Source of the DNA: Rugalucina vietnamica
Taxonomy: Eukaryota; Mollusca; Bivalvia; Lucinida; Lucinidae
Reading direction: 5' to 3'
Length of the DNA stretch: 64,000 bases
Assembly (NCBI GenBank): GCA_964017185.1
Contig: OZ024869.1
Location: 53,532,761-53,596,760, forward strand
The notes under the pieces are model-generated. The model saw nothing but the letters and a program-made list of their open reading frames with translations, made no database searches and was not told the DNA's origin. The position numbers and the translations under genes are program-made. Positions 23,401 through 32,998 of this stretch are shown piece by piece. Every line of letters starts with the position of its first letter. Position 1 is the stretch's first letter.

Positions 23401-23473
23401 TCAACCACAGTTAGTACCAAAATTAGTTTGCGCTAATTGATAGTTCGTCTCTCACTAATGAGAAAGACCATCA

Positions 23474-24371
23474 TTATTTCTTGAATAGTGCTGATGTGTG
23501 TTGGTGAGTTCTTTGATGGCTGACTAGGCCAATTCTGGCTCTAAACTGTCGGTTGCAAGTAGAGCAAGTCAATGTCATAGAGTCTGATGGTGGCACATTT
23601 GTTTTGGCTTTGCGCTCTCTTCGCTTTCTTTCAGCTTCACAGATTCTCTTCTTTTCATAAAGAGCTGCCCCTTTGTTGATGAGACCTCGCCACTTTGATC
23701 GCTCCTGTGCAGTCTGCTCCCAGGACCCCATTGGTATTTCGAAATCCTTAGAGAGGCTTTGAGGGTGTCTTTGTAGCGTTTCTTCTGGCCACCTTGAGAG
23801 CGCTTTCCCTCCTGTAGTTCTCCATAGAAAACTTTCTTTGGAAGTCGCGCATCAGGCATTCTTATAACATGGCCAGTCCATCTTAGCTGTGCTAGCTTTA
23901 AGACTGTATGCATGCTTTGCATCCCTGCTTTCGTCAGGACCTCTGTGTCTGGAATCTTGTCCTGCCACTTGATTTTTAACAACTTTCTCAAACAGCTTAA
24001 GTGGAAATGGTTAAGTCTCTTTGCATGGCGTTGGTATACTGTCCAGGTCTCACATGCATACAAGAGGGTTGGCAGTACCACAGCCTTGTAGACTTTCAGC
24101 TTGGTGTCAAGCTTGATTCCATTTCGCTCCCAGACATTTGCACGGAGTCGTCCGAATGCCACACTAGCCTTTGCAATTCTGGCAGTGATCTCATCATCAA
24201 TATGTATGTGGGTGCAAGTGTGATGAAATTGTTGTGTATGCAAGTGCTTGTGTGTTGAGAAATAAGATGACATGCGCTATGAAATTGGATTATAGTGAGG
24301 AAGAGGTGCGCAACGTCAACCTCACTCTCTAGTCCTCGCCCAGCTGCGCCCAGAGGCAAGACACAGGTCAA
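23474..24371 (-). pseudogene. LINE ORF2 C-terminal fragment with zinc finger
   Basis: The minus strand encodes the end of a reverse transcriptase (KLKVYKAVVLPTLLYACETW, then LAQLRWTGHVIRM). After a frameshift near 23740-23760 comes a lysine/arginine-rich stretch and a C2H2-like finger (CSTCNRQF, then HQRTH). This C-terminal pattern is widespread in invertebrate RTE/CR1-type LINEs. The 5' part is missing and the frame is broken, so it is dead. Confidence 0.8.
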
Positions 24372-24837
24372 GACGTCTGCAGTTGGGTTTGGATGCAGTG
24401 GATGACCGTAACATCTTTAGTGCCTTCTCACGCTCTGCATGTTCCACAACATGTTGCTGTATCGCTTTCTGAACCGTTGAATCAGGTGATTTCCGCTCCA
24501 TCTACCGAAACAGTCTTTGCATATCTGGACTAGGCATATCCAGACACACAGGTTTGATTTTGGAGTTTCCTTCTCCTAGATGAATTGCTGGCCACAGCTG
24601 AAGAGCTCCATCTACCCTTTCTTAGGTTTTGTTTAGAGACCTGTAAACTCCTAGGAGGACTGTCAACCAAGACTAATGAGTTCCCCCTGCCAGCTAGATT
24701 TTTGTGTAGAGAACTAGCTTAACTCCTAGATGAGTTGCCTTCCAAGGCTAACGAGCCCCATCTGTACCGCATGACAACAGGTAGTACTGATTACATGTTA
24801 CAGTAGCAGTTAAACTGACCTGACCTGCGCTAATTAC
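24372..24837. other. No recognisable gene
   Basis: Unassigned sequence between the LINE fragment and the second direct repeat. It has internal similarity between TAGAGACCTGTAAACTCCTAGG and TAGAGAACTAGCTTAACTCC. It may be the 5' continuation of the LINE insertion, too decayed to read. Confidence 0.4.
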
Positions 24838-25085
24838 GCGAGTGTTAAATAGCGCGTGTCATTAATTAGATTACCAAGTATTGGAATGTTTCCTAATTTG
24901 AAATTTATTAGAATGTTTATATCGGCCGCGGAAGTCTTATGGATAGCGTTAACTTTTAATATCTCGAAAAGGGAGAACATGTTTGCGCAATGCTAAATTT
25001 CATTGATTTAAGGAAGTATTACGATCGCGCGGCTATGATACTTTCAAGAGCAAACTTTTTTTTTTTTGTCTTTTTTTTTTTTTAA
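24838..25085 (+). repeat. Direct repeat flanking a LINE fragment, copy 2
   Basis: Shorter copy of 23109-23400 in the same orientation, also ending in T-runs (TTTTTTTTTGTCTTTTTTT). Confidence 0.8.
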
Positions 25086-25247
25086 ACCATTGTGTATTAC
25101 ATTGCGACCAAAAATCCCATTTTAATCGGGCATTGCTGATAAATAATTGTTAGAATTGTATTTCCAGTATGCAATCGCTAAGCAAGGATTTGTCAGTTGA
25201 CAATGTATGCTAAGTGTGTGAACAAAGTGCAGAAAAATTGTTAGAAC

Positions 25248-25300
25248 AAAACATCGGGAAAAGTGACATGTCTGTGAAGTTTATACCCCCTTAACCCCAC

Positions 25301-25344
<44 letters not shown>

Positions 25345-25595
25345 GGTTTGCAGTTGTATATCTATTTTTCTTTCTTATTTTTGTTCCAAAACAGATTCTC
25401 GGCGAGACGGTTCTAACGTGTACCCACAATCAATGTTTTGAGCAAACATATTAAAATTAACCTGAGATAAAGATAGAATTAACCAAATTTTGCCAATGAA
25501 ATTTTCAATTTTCAATGCTGAAAAAGTTCTCTGAATATTATATTACATGGGCATGTTTTCGTAATTATATTGCATGGGCCGGGCATGTTTTCGTA
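25248..25595. mobile_element. MITE family B, degenerate copy
   Basis: Shares the GACATGTCYGTGAA start, the GGCGAGACGGTTCTAACGTG half of the central palindrome, and the GGGCATGTTTTCGTAAT end with family B. A run of about 38 A at 25304-25341 is inserted or expanded in it. The end sequence is duplicated (25545-25565 and 25580-25600). Confidence 0.6.
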
Positions 25596-25629
25596 ATGAT
25601 GTGTCTGAGTACCTTCTGGTTAACTGAAA

Positions 25630-27346
25630 GGAAGTGTCTCCACGTCCGGTACCGGAAGAATTAGGCTAAAGTCTCCGTGTCCGGCAATGCCGGACGCCGA
25701 GCCTATCCTCACTGGAATGGCTCCGTGTCCGGCACTACAATTTTCTTACAAGTTTCTTGGTTGTAAGTAGTAAAAGTTACAAATAAATTGATTACTATCA
25801 ATAGAGTTTGGAGAATAAATAATTTTTTCATTCATGTTCCGCCATTTTGAAAAGGGGATGTAACTCTTAATTTGTTTATGTCTTGTGTATAGATGAAACT
25901 GTAGCGAATTCAATATCATATTGCATTTTGGTTGTTGAATAAAAATATTGTAATATCTTGTATTTTCAGTTCTATGAAATATAAAGATAATTATCTATGG
26001 AATAAGTTCTTTAAGCCCATGTATTTAACATTGCGTTAAATGATGCCAATTAGCCTCTTCTCATCTTTAAGGCAGCCAGCAAACCGCGAATTGCGCGCCT
26101 CTTTTGTTCCTTTTGATGTCTGCTAATTGATCTCCGACAACAAACGACCATTCTCAAATAAAGTATGCAGATGCAACTTATATGAACGTACGGCCTATGA
26201 TTAAAAGTAAACATAAGCTTCTCATGTAAAAATGATTTACTTTGCGTCCAGATCAGACACAAACCGGTGATCGTGCAGATGCAATTTATATGATATGCGT
26301 TATAAGAACGTAAGATCTATTTTCCGCACATGTATATAACTAACCTTGTTTTATCATGTTGAATTTCGAGCAGATCAGACACTAACCGGCTAGTATGCAT
26401 AGGCAACATAGAGCATTCCGTTAACCGGTTATATGACCTACGTGATACGACGATCTATGTCTAAATTATGCATATAACGTTTAAATAATTTTGTTATCAT
26501 AAAAAGTTTTATTTGATTTTCCGGCAACCAGATCAGACACAAACCGGCTAGCATGCATAGGCAAAATATAAATATTCCTTTTGCCGGTTATATGACATAC
26601 GTTATAAGAACGTACGATCTATGTCTAACCCATGTATATAATGTTTAAATAATGTTGTTATCATAAAAATGAAAAAAAAAATGTTTTATTTGATTTTCCG
26701 GCGACCAGATCAGACACAAACCGGCTAGCATGCATAGGCAAAATAGAAGCATTCTTTTTGCCGGTTATATGACTTACGTTATAGGAACATACGATATATG
26801 TCTAACCCATGTATATAAAGTTTAATAACGTTGTTATGATAAAATAGTCAGTCACGCTTAACTTTGATCAAATCCGGTATGAAAAACAAGCTTTAGGCTT
26901 TTAGGCGAATAACTTTAATTTAGTAATCATAAACAATTGTGATTAAATCAAATATTTACTGTATCTATTGCTTTTTGCTGATTAAAAAAAAAAATATCAG
27001 CCTTTACCATTTAGCATATACGGAGCGAACAAAAAAAGTACCTTATATTTCTGTGTCACTAGCACTTATATCAAACGGTATACGGCGATTTGACAAATAT
27101 TCACTGTAAAATCCAATATGGCGGCGTTCGAAGTGAAAAATATCTAGCGAATTTATTTTGTGACACATTAGCCAGTATTAATCTGATTTATGTTTCTTTT
27201 GTTATCATTTACAACCAACAAACTGGTAGGAAAAAATGTAGTGCCGGACACGGAGTCATTCCAATGAGGATAGGCTCGGCGTCCGGCATTGCCGGACACG
27301 GAGACTTTAGCCTAATTCTTCCGGTACCGGACGGGGAGACACTTCC
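25630..27346. mobile_element. MULE-like non-autonomous transposon (1717 bp), 110-bp TIRs, 9-bp target duplication
   Basis: TIRs at 25630-25739 and 27237-27346 match over 110 bp with three substitutions. They begin GGAAGTGTCTCC and contain the palindromes GGTACC and GTCCGGCAATGCCGGAC. The 9-bp duplication TAACTGAAA is perfect (25621-25629 and 27347-27355). Long TIRs with 9-bp duplications fit the Mutator/MULE superfamily. No transposase is present. Inside lies a tandem array with period about 160-175 bp. Confidence 0.85.
26250..26860 (+). repeat. Tandem repeats inside the MULE-like element, about 160-175-bp period
   Basis: AGATCAGACACAAACCGG recurs at about 26252, 26372, 26531 and 26706 with small changes, each followed by GCATAGGCAA, GGTTATATGAC and GTACGATCTATGTCTAA motifs. 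The first unit is the most diverged and the shortest. Confidence 0.85.
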
Positions 27347-27485
27347 TAACTGAAAAGATTCCAACCGCCCAATTACCGTAGACGAGAACAAGAAAAGCGA
27401 TGCAAAACTTACGTTAATTTATCAATGAATCCCCAATCTGATTTTAATTTTAATTTTTCTTGAGCACATTTCGACCCCACATCAG

Positions 27486-27742
27486 GAAAACATGTCCGTG
27501 AAATGTGTACCCCCTCAAACCCCAATTTTTATATAACAAAACTGGGGTATTCAGGGGTATACCTATTTTTCTAATTTTTGATCCAAAACATAGATTGTGG
27601 GTACTCGGCGAGGCGGTTCTAACGTGTACCCATAATCTATGTTTTGAAACAGAAAATAAGAAAAATATCATTTTTTTTTCTACTGAAAATTTTCTATTTT
27701 TACAACTTTAAAAATCTCTGTATATTGCATGGGCATGTTTTC
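27486..27742. mobile_element. MITE family B, copy (257 bp)
   Basis: Starts GAAAACATGTCCGTG and ends with the inverse of GAAAACATGCCCATG. The central palindrome is ACATAGATTGTGGGTAC ... GTACCCATAATCTATGT. Best-preserved member of this family in the window. Confidence 0.85.
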
Positions 27743-27910
27743 TAAACGAGTTTCAAATGCTATATGCAGTTGCATCGGCGAGTAATATATCTTTGAAAAA
27801 AAGATCTTTATGAAAGTGTCTCATCAATTGTGACCTTTTTGAAACATTGAGAACAGCCGGCCAAGAAAAATCAAGACTAACACATACATGTATGGGTGAT
27901 AGGCTTGATA

Positions 27911-28270
27911 TGCAGGAAAGAGGTTTTCGTTTATCACCACGAAATATAACGTTACAAATATAAAAATAAAACTAAAAAAATATTCAACTTAAAGAAATGG
28001 CTGGTAAATGGTCTTCAGGCAACAGCACAGCCTATAATAGATTTTATGTAGTCTTGTCCTAGTCACACCTCCCCTTGTCGAAGACAATACTATGCAGGAA
28101 AGAGGTTTTCGTTCATCACCACGAAATATATCGTTACAAATATAAAAATAAAATTAAAAAATATTCAACAAAAAAAAAATGGCTGGTAAATGGTCTTCAG
28201 GAAACAGCACAGCCTATAATAGTTTTTATGTAGTCTTGTCCTAGTCACACCTCCCCTTGTCGAAGACAAT
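27911..28270 (+). repeat. Tandem duplication, 181-bp unit, two copies
   Basis: ATGCAGGAAAGAGGTTTTCG begins both units (27911 and 28092), each ending in CACCTCCCCTTGTCGAAGAC. The copies differ by few substitutions, so the duplication is fairly recent. Confidence 0.9.
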
Positions 28271-28276
28271 ATACTA

Positions 28277-28338
28277 CACTGCACGTTGCCAGCTAGAAAC
28301 AAAGGATACAATTTTATCCTTTGGCTAACGTGGCAGTG
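28277..28338. repeat. Hairpin (inverted repeat)
   Basis: CACTGC(A)CGTTGCCA at the left pairs with TGGCTAACGTGGCAGTG at the right, around an inner AAAGGATA/TATCCTTT stem. Length is about 62 nt. It could be a foldback remnant or an RNA hairpin; nothing supports a function. Confidence 0.6.
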
Positions 28339-28461
28339 CAAAAATCAAGTTTATACATGTAGCTATGTCCCTTTTTCCTAATACAGTTATATTTCTCACA
28401 TTACATTAAAGTCCTTTTCGCGAAAAGAAGTCCTTTTCTTATTTTAGGGTCAGTTGATATA

Positions 28462-30039
28462 GCCCCAAACAAAAATATTCTGAAATGGATCACATCTTAA
28501 TCATATCAAGATCATGTTTGAATCACTTTTTGTGATCCGTTAATAGTATTTATTTGTGATCCGTTAAATAAATAACTAATAGATCACAAACACATTTTAA
28601 AAGTGATCCGTTAATGATTAATTTGAATGATCTGTTTGGTATCCGTTTAAGCTTTATTCTCTGGGCCATGGAAAAGTGATCTGATAATGATTTGTTACAT
28701 CTTAGGTTTGTCTTTATGTGATATGTTGTATAACTGATATTTTCGAAGTGATCGGTTAGTGATCTGTTATAAGATTTTTCCCACAGAAAGAATGACCGGA
28801 AATATTCTCTTTGTCTAACTTACATCCGACGGTGTCGATTGGTACTAAGTGTTAAATGCTTTTGTCTTGTTTTATACGTTACTTATTGCGGCATGCCTCT
28901 TAGTTTTTGGACTTCATAACTGTAAGTGAATATTTCATAATGTACAAACATGTAAGGAATAGCCGCTGTAATATTTTGTGTCACCTGACTCAACGAATTG
29001 TAAATTGTAACAGCCAAATGCGCGCGCCATTCAAACTCTAGTAGGTTGAAAGTCAGTGTGTGAAACATCCAGGGAGAATGCTTAAAGAATACATTTGCCT
29101 GATTGTTAAAGTGAATTATATGTTGGAATAAAGCTTGGCTGGTAAGTTCATATACTTTACCACGTTTATGAATGCAGACACCTCCAGATAGATTTTCATA
29201 GATTTATGTATACCTTTTTACTGGGAGGTTTTGAACAAATGATTGTAACTTCTTCCACAAAAACAGTCTTCTGAATCTGAATCAACATTTGGTTATAGTT
29301 GGAATGTACGTTTATACCATGCGATGAATATGTATTCTAAACCTAAAGAGATTTCGATTTTTCTGCAGACATTGATACGTCTTTACACATTTTTATAATC
29401 CTATATGCATGCTGCCCAATTATATGTTTCTCTAATGGACAGAATTAGGAGAAAGTATTTGGTTTTCTCAGCAAAGCTCAGTAACTCGGCTCTATATTTT
29501 AGAACTAGACACAAAAGATTGTTCCCACCTCGGTTTTTGGAGTGGGAATCTTTTTCTGATTGCGCCTTTTCCTGATCTTTGCCTACTTGTACCTTTTTAA
29601 ATAGTTGAACTTAGAGGTGTAGACTAACGAATGTGTGTACTATGTATGTCCTTGACCTGGCAATAAAAGTGTTCTTTGTTCCAAGTGATTTAATAATGAT
29701 CCATTTGTGACCCTGTAGTGCACGATTATGCATTAATCTTATGCTGAAAGTTAGTGATCCGGTAATGATTGGTTACAATGTGATTCAAAGGTGATCCGTT
29801 AGTATGATCTGTTGGTGATTCATTTGTGTTTCATTAATGATCCGTTTGTGATTTTTTAGTGTGTTGTTAGTGATTATGAGATGATCCGTTGCCCAAAACG
29901 ACCGCCCCAATATATTTAAATAAGTGATCCGTTAGCTCATTTGCATGGCAAATTTGATCACTAACAGATCATTAACGAATTATGATTCAAGTATGATTCA
30001 TTGGGGTGATCTTAGGTCCATTTATTTTTGTTTGGGCGC
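28462..30039. mobile_element. Non-autonomous element with subterminal GTGATCCGTTA repeats (about 1.58 kb)
   Basis: Short inverted ends (GCCCCAAACAAAAATA at the left, inverse GCGCCCAAACAAAAATA at the right). Many copies of GTGATCCGTTA(A/G)TGAT and variants cluster within about 330 bp of each end, in both orientations, and are absent from the middle. A copy of repeat family D (CTCGGTTTTTGGAGTGGGAA) sits at about 29525-29600. Clustered subterminal repeats are typical transposase binding arrays of DNA transposons; the superfamily is unknown. Confidence 0.65.
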
Positions 30040-30115
30040 GAAAATGACTCCTTTTCGCTATTTGAAGTCCTTTTCGCGAAAAGGACTCCTTTGCGCTATT
30101 TAGGGTAACCCTGAT

Positions 30116-30358
30116 CTCCTGCAGGTCCACCTGGCTGCAGTCTTCTGCACCTTCTCCACCTTCTCAGTCTGAGTTTCATGATAGGGATGCCAAATAGGAG
30201 CTGCATACTCAAGTTGAGGACGAACCAATGTTTTGTATGCAACTTCTTTTGTATGCCTAGGTGCCAATGCCAAATTGCGCCGAAGAAAGCCCAAAGTCTT
30301 AGTTGCCTTGCATGTAATTTCCGAAATATGTTGACCCCAATCAAGGTTGTCTGAATGC
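30116..30358 (-). pseudogene. CR1-like LINE, reverse transcriptase fragment (5' piece of a split LINE)
   Basis: Minus strand: a frame reading DNLDWGQHISEIT, then TLGFLRRNLALAP, LVRPQLEYAAPIW and VEKVQKTAARW. This is the conserved thumb/C-terminal region of CR1/Jockey-like reverse transcriptases. It stops at the CTCC insertion site and continues at 22277. Its 5' edge at about 30358 is the truncation point of the original LINE. Confidence 0.85.
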
Positions 30359-30577
30359 CTTGTTCGGAGAAGTCATGTGTGGAAGAGGAGCGCTCCGCAA
30401 ATAGGACGTGGGCATCGTGGTTTGTCACCCTAATTCTCCAGCTGCTGTTCCGGGGATTTGACGTTTATCTCGGTGACGTCCAACACGGCCTCGGAGGAGA
30501 AAAGTCTACCAGCTGGACAGACGGTTCACCAGATTGCTCACCATCTCCCGACCTCATTTTCAGTCAACAAGGAAAGT

Positions 30578-31045
30578 CGGGTGGAAGATGCTACTGCTTC
30601 GCAGCTATGGCCGCATAGTGGCAACTTATATAGGCCAACCAAACTGGCCCTCTTGCCTTAGGGTCATCAAATTCCTAGAAAGGAAAACCTTAAAATGTCT
30701 ATCAATCTTAATGGTCTCATTTCTTTATATGTTCCCATTCTTCCATAATATGAACCTTGCACAGTACCATTCAATCTGTGGCATGCTGTGTCAAAGGGGA
30801 TGGGGACAAATCTAGAAAATACAAAAAACAACTATAATACTGTGAAAAACATGGGCACAATGCAAACATTTCTTTGAAAACAAAATTTCAAAATGCAAAA
30901 CAATTGACTATATATTTGTGGACATGTTTAGTACGGACCATATTAATTTGCTTGAAAAGTGCTGTTGACAAACCCATGTAGCTTAAATCAATCGAAAGTG
31001 CCATGGTTCATTTTTGCCAGAACTTGGGTGGGTTGTAAAAATATT
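30578..31045 (+). pseudogene. Diverged remnant of the 13-residue-repeat gene 3' end
   Basis: Matches the last codons and 3' flank of the gene at 7062-8510 (GTGGAAGATGCTACTGCTTC region, SYGRIVAT, then CCCATTCTTCCAT and the sequence around GTGCCATGGTTCATTTT). Much more diverged than the other two copies, with no repeat array. About 30380-30577 is unassigned upstream sequence. Confidence 0.7.
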
Positions 31046-31543
31046 AAGTTGTTTTATTGGAAAAGGTCCCTCAGGACCTTTTCCACAATGTTTACTTTGA
31101 ATATGAAGAAAATTTTACCCATGATCGACTGCTCTCTCTCAATTACGCGTTTTGTCACATAGCGCTTAATAAAAACTAGTGAACCCGTCTATACTGACTA
31201 GACAGTTAACCGCAATCAATTAAATTTATCCATTGTTGACACTCCCCCGTCAAATAGCGGTAAAATCTAGCAAGCAGTCTCGATCGTGGTGACTGCTTAT
31301 CATAGCGCATCTAGGTTTAGATCGTAGATACCCTGACGAGGGGTACAGAAACTATAGGAACTCTATATGGCTGACTTTTAGTCCATCACATCGGTCCCAT
31401 GGGTCTGTTTCTGGTAGTGTGGCTGCAGGTCAAAATTCAAAACTCTGTCACAAATTGACTGCACTGCAAAATGGTTTTCTACACATCAACATATTGATTG
31501 TAATTGTGTTCCCTTAAGTTTAGTATTGGCTTTGATTCCATAA
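31046..31543. other. Left flank of the Polinton; no recognisable gene
   Basis: Contains a small inverted repeat around GGTCCCTCAGGACC (31065-31078). No open frame or repeat I can name. The last six bases before the Polinton (31544-31549) are its target duplication. Confidence 0.5.
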
Positions 31544-31549
31544 CATCAG

Positions 31550-31795
31550 ACTACTAAGGGGGGTACATAAGCCTCAAGGGGTCACTATGGCCTCAATGAG
31601 GCCATAACCAAGGTCACTATAGCCTCAGTGAGGCCATAACCGAAAATGCCTGTCTAGGGTCTCTATGGCCTCATGGAGTCACTATGGCCTCAGTGAGGCT
31701 GTAATCAAATATGGTCACCTAGGGTCTCTATGGCCTCATCAGGTCGGCAAGGTAAAAAAAAATCCTCAAAATATGGCCTCACTGAGGCTATTACC
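31550..31795 (+). repeat. Polinton left TIR
   Basis: 246 bp starting ACTACTAAGGGGGG. Aligns inverted with 51690-51941, differing at two or three positions and by about 6 bp of length next to the A-run. It contains repeated small palindromes of the form GGCCTCANTGAGGCC and half-sites. Related half-sites continue inward to about 32085. Confidence 0.95.
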
Positions 31796-31890
31796 TGTGT
31801 TTGAAGTCATACCGACTTTTTCCTTCTAATGTGCGGCTACACTAACATCAGATCGTGCAAGAATTTCATGAAATGAAGGGATGTTCAGCG

Positions 31891-32370
31891 GTAAGTGTTT
31901 TGAGTCTCAGGTTTAGACAATATATGAAATTAGTTTCATACTATTATATATTTAATTAACTTCCTATTGTTATGAAGCTAAAACTCTAATGTGATATCAA
32001 GAGTGCATATGGCTTCTTTGTTGCCAAATATTTAGGCCTCATTTTATTCCTTTGGCCTCTGTGCATAATAATTTTATAGCCTCAAATGACTGACTATAAA
32101 AAGCCAGCCCCACATTCAGTGGCATGATTTCTATTTTGCTTCATTTCGAAGATAGTACGTTTTTTTCTGTAAAAAAAAAAGGTTAAATACTTTGCCAAAA
32201 AGGTAAATATTTGTTATTTATTTTATTTTTTTATTTTTATTTATGTATTTTTATTATTATTTTTTTTTTTTTTTGGAAACATTATAATGTTGTTTGATGG
32301 TTGTTTGTAAATCTGAAATTAAAATTGCTACTGAATATTACTAAAGGTTTATACTTATTTTTATTTTCAG
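31891..32370 (+). promoter_or_regulatory. Predicted 5'-leader intron of the PC4-like gene
   Basis: A near-consensus donor (AGCG then GTAAGTG at 31891) pairs with a T-rich acceptor (TTATTTTCAG ending 32370) placed one base before the ATG at 32372. No coding exon precedes it in frame, so the intron would lie in the 5' UTR. The leader exon would lie just inside the TIR, which suggests that the TIR or its border supplies the promoter. RNA evidence is lacking. Confidence 0.45.
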
Positions 32371-32371
32371 C

Positions 32372-32983
32372 ATGGCATCGCAAAGAAAAAGGAAATCGAC
32401 GTCCAAAGATCCTAACGAACGAAAACAACCAAAGTTGTCAACTTCTGCTTCGGTTTCCGAAGAAGAGATTTTGTACAAGAAAGAAATAGGAAACGGCGTC
32501 TTCGTGTCTGTGACGAGACGTCGTGGTGTCACCAATGTTCATATAAGAAAATTCCTCCTGGTTGAAGGTAAACAATCTCCTTCCAAGTCTGGTGCCATAC
32601 TTAAACCTATACGCTGGAAAACATTCACCAGCCGGCTTGACCTTATCAAGAAGAGCGTGGATGACCTTGACACTGATCAAGACGTTGACGTGAGGCAGCA
32701 CCTTGGTGGCAATTGGTACGTGTCTGTGACAGAAGGGTTTAACTGTGTGGATTTTCGACAGTTTTGGTTGCCACCGGGAGAAGACGCAGTCGTCGGAACG
32801 AAAAGGGGGATAGCCCTTAAAATCAGCGAATTTAAGAGATTAGTGGATCTGACCGACGAGATCAACTCTGCCGTGCCTGGTTTCGAACAGATCGAGCTTT
32901 GCATAGAAAGGAATGACCATCTCAATCAAGAAGGTGCGCTGAGATGCAGTGAGTGCAACCCAAATGACTTCCAAAATTGGTAG
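32372..32983 (+). CDS. Double PC4-like (SUB1/p15 coactivator) protein, 203 aa
   Basis: ATG at 32372, directly after a predicted acceptor. A basic Ser/Thr-rich N-terminus (1-30) precedes two copies of the PC4 single-stranded-DNA-binding fold. The first is at about 36-96 (VFVSVTRRRGVTNVHIRKF); the second, more typical, is at about 108-168 (WYVSVTEGF, VDFRQFWLP, TKRGIALK). A C-terminal CxxC (residues 192 and 195) ends the protein. Cellular PC4 binds melted promoter DNA and helps RNA polymerase II initiation; viral and phage relatives act in transcription or as ssDNA-binding proteins. The partner gene, a TBP homologue, follows in the same frame after one UAG and 15 nt, which favours a transcription role. 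An ssDNA-binding role in replication is an alternative. Intact frame. Confidence 0.85.
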   Translation: MASQRKRKSTSKDPNERKQPKLSTSASVSEEEILYKKEIGNGVFVSVTRRRGVTNVHIRKFLLVEGKQSPSKSGAILKPIRWKTFTSRLDLIKKSVDDLDTDQDVDVRQHLGGNWYVSVTEGFNCVDFRQFWLPPGEDAVVGTKRGIALKISEFKRLVDLTDEINSAVPGFEQIELCIERNDHLNQEGALRCSECNPNDFQNW

Positions 32984-32998
32984 AGAAAAACCAAAAGT

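Larger units (their letters stand above)
22278..30115. mobile_element. 7.84-kb insertion that splits a LINE, with 4-bp target duplication
   Basis: CTCC at 22274-22277 and 30116-30119 flanks this block. Removing the block and one CTCC restores the reverse transcriptase frame exactly (TCRR then NSSSV). The two ends share ATAGCG(A/C)AAAGGAGT as inverted repeats, the right one set in by about 16 bp, and further AAAAGGA motifs lie close to both ends (22305-22370; 28415-28440; 30045-30100). No transposase was found. The block is filled with other mobile pieces listed separately. It may be one non-autonomous element enlarged by nested insertions. Confidence 0.65.

Noticed and set aside
23109-25085. 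LTR retrotransposon with direct repeats as LTRs
   Set aside because: The interior holds a minus-strand non-LTR reverse transcriptase end, and I saw no primer-binding site, polypurine tract or gag/protease.
32981-32998. An 18-nt GT...AG mini-intron joining the PC4-like and TBP ORFs
   Set aside because: GT and AG can be picked around the UAG, but 18 nt is far too short for spliceosomal splicing.
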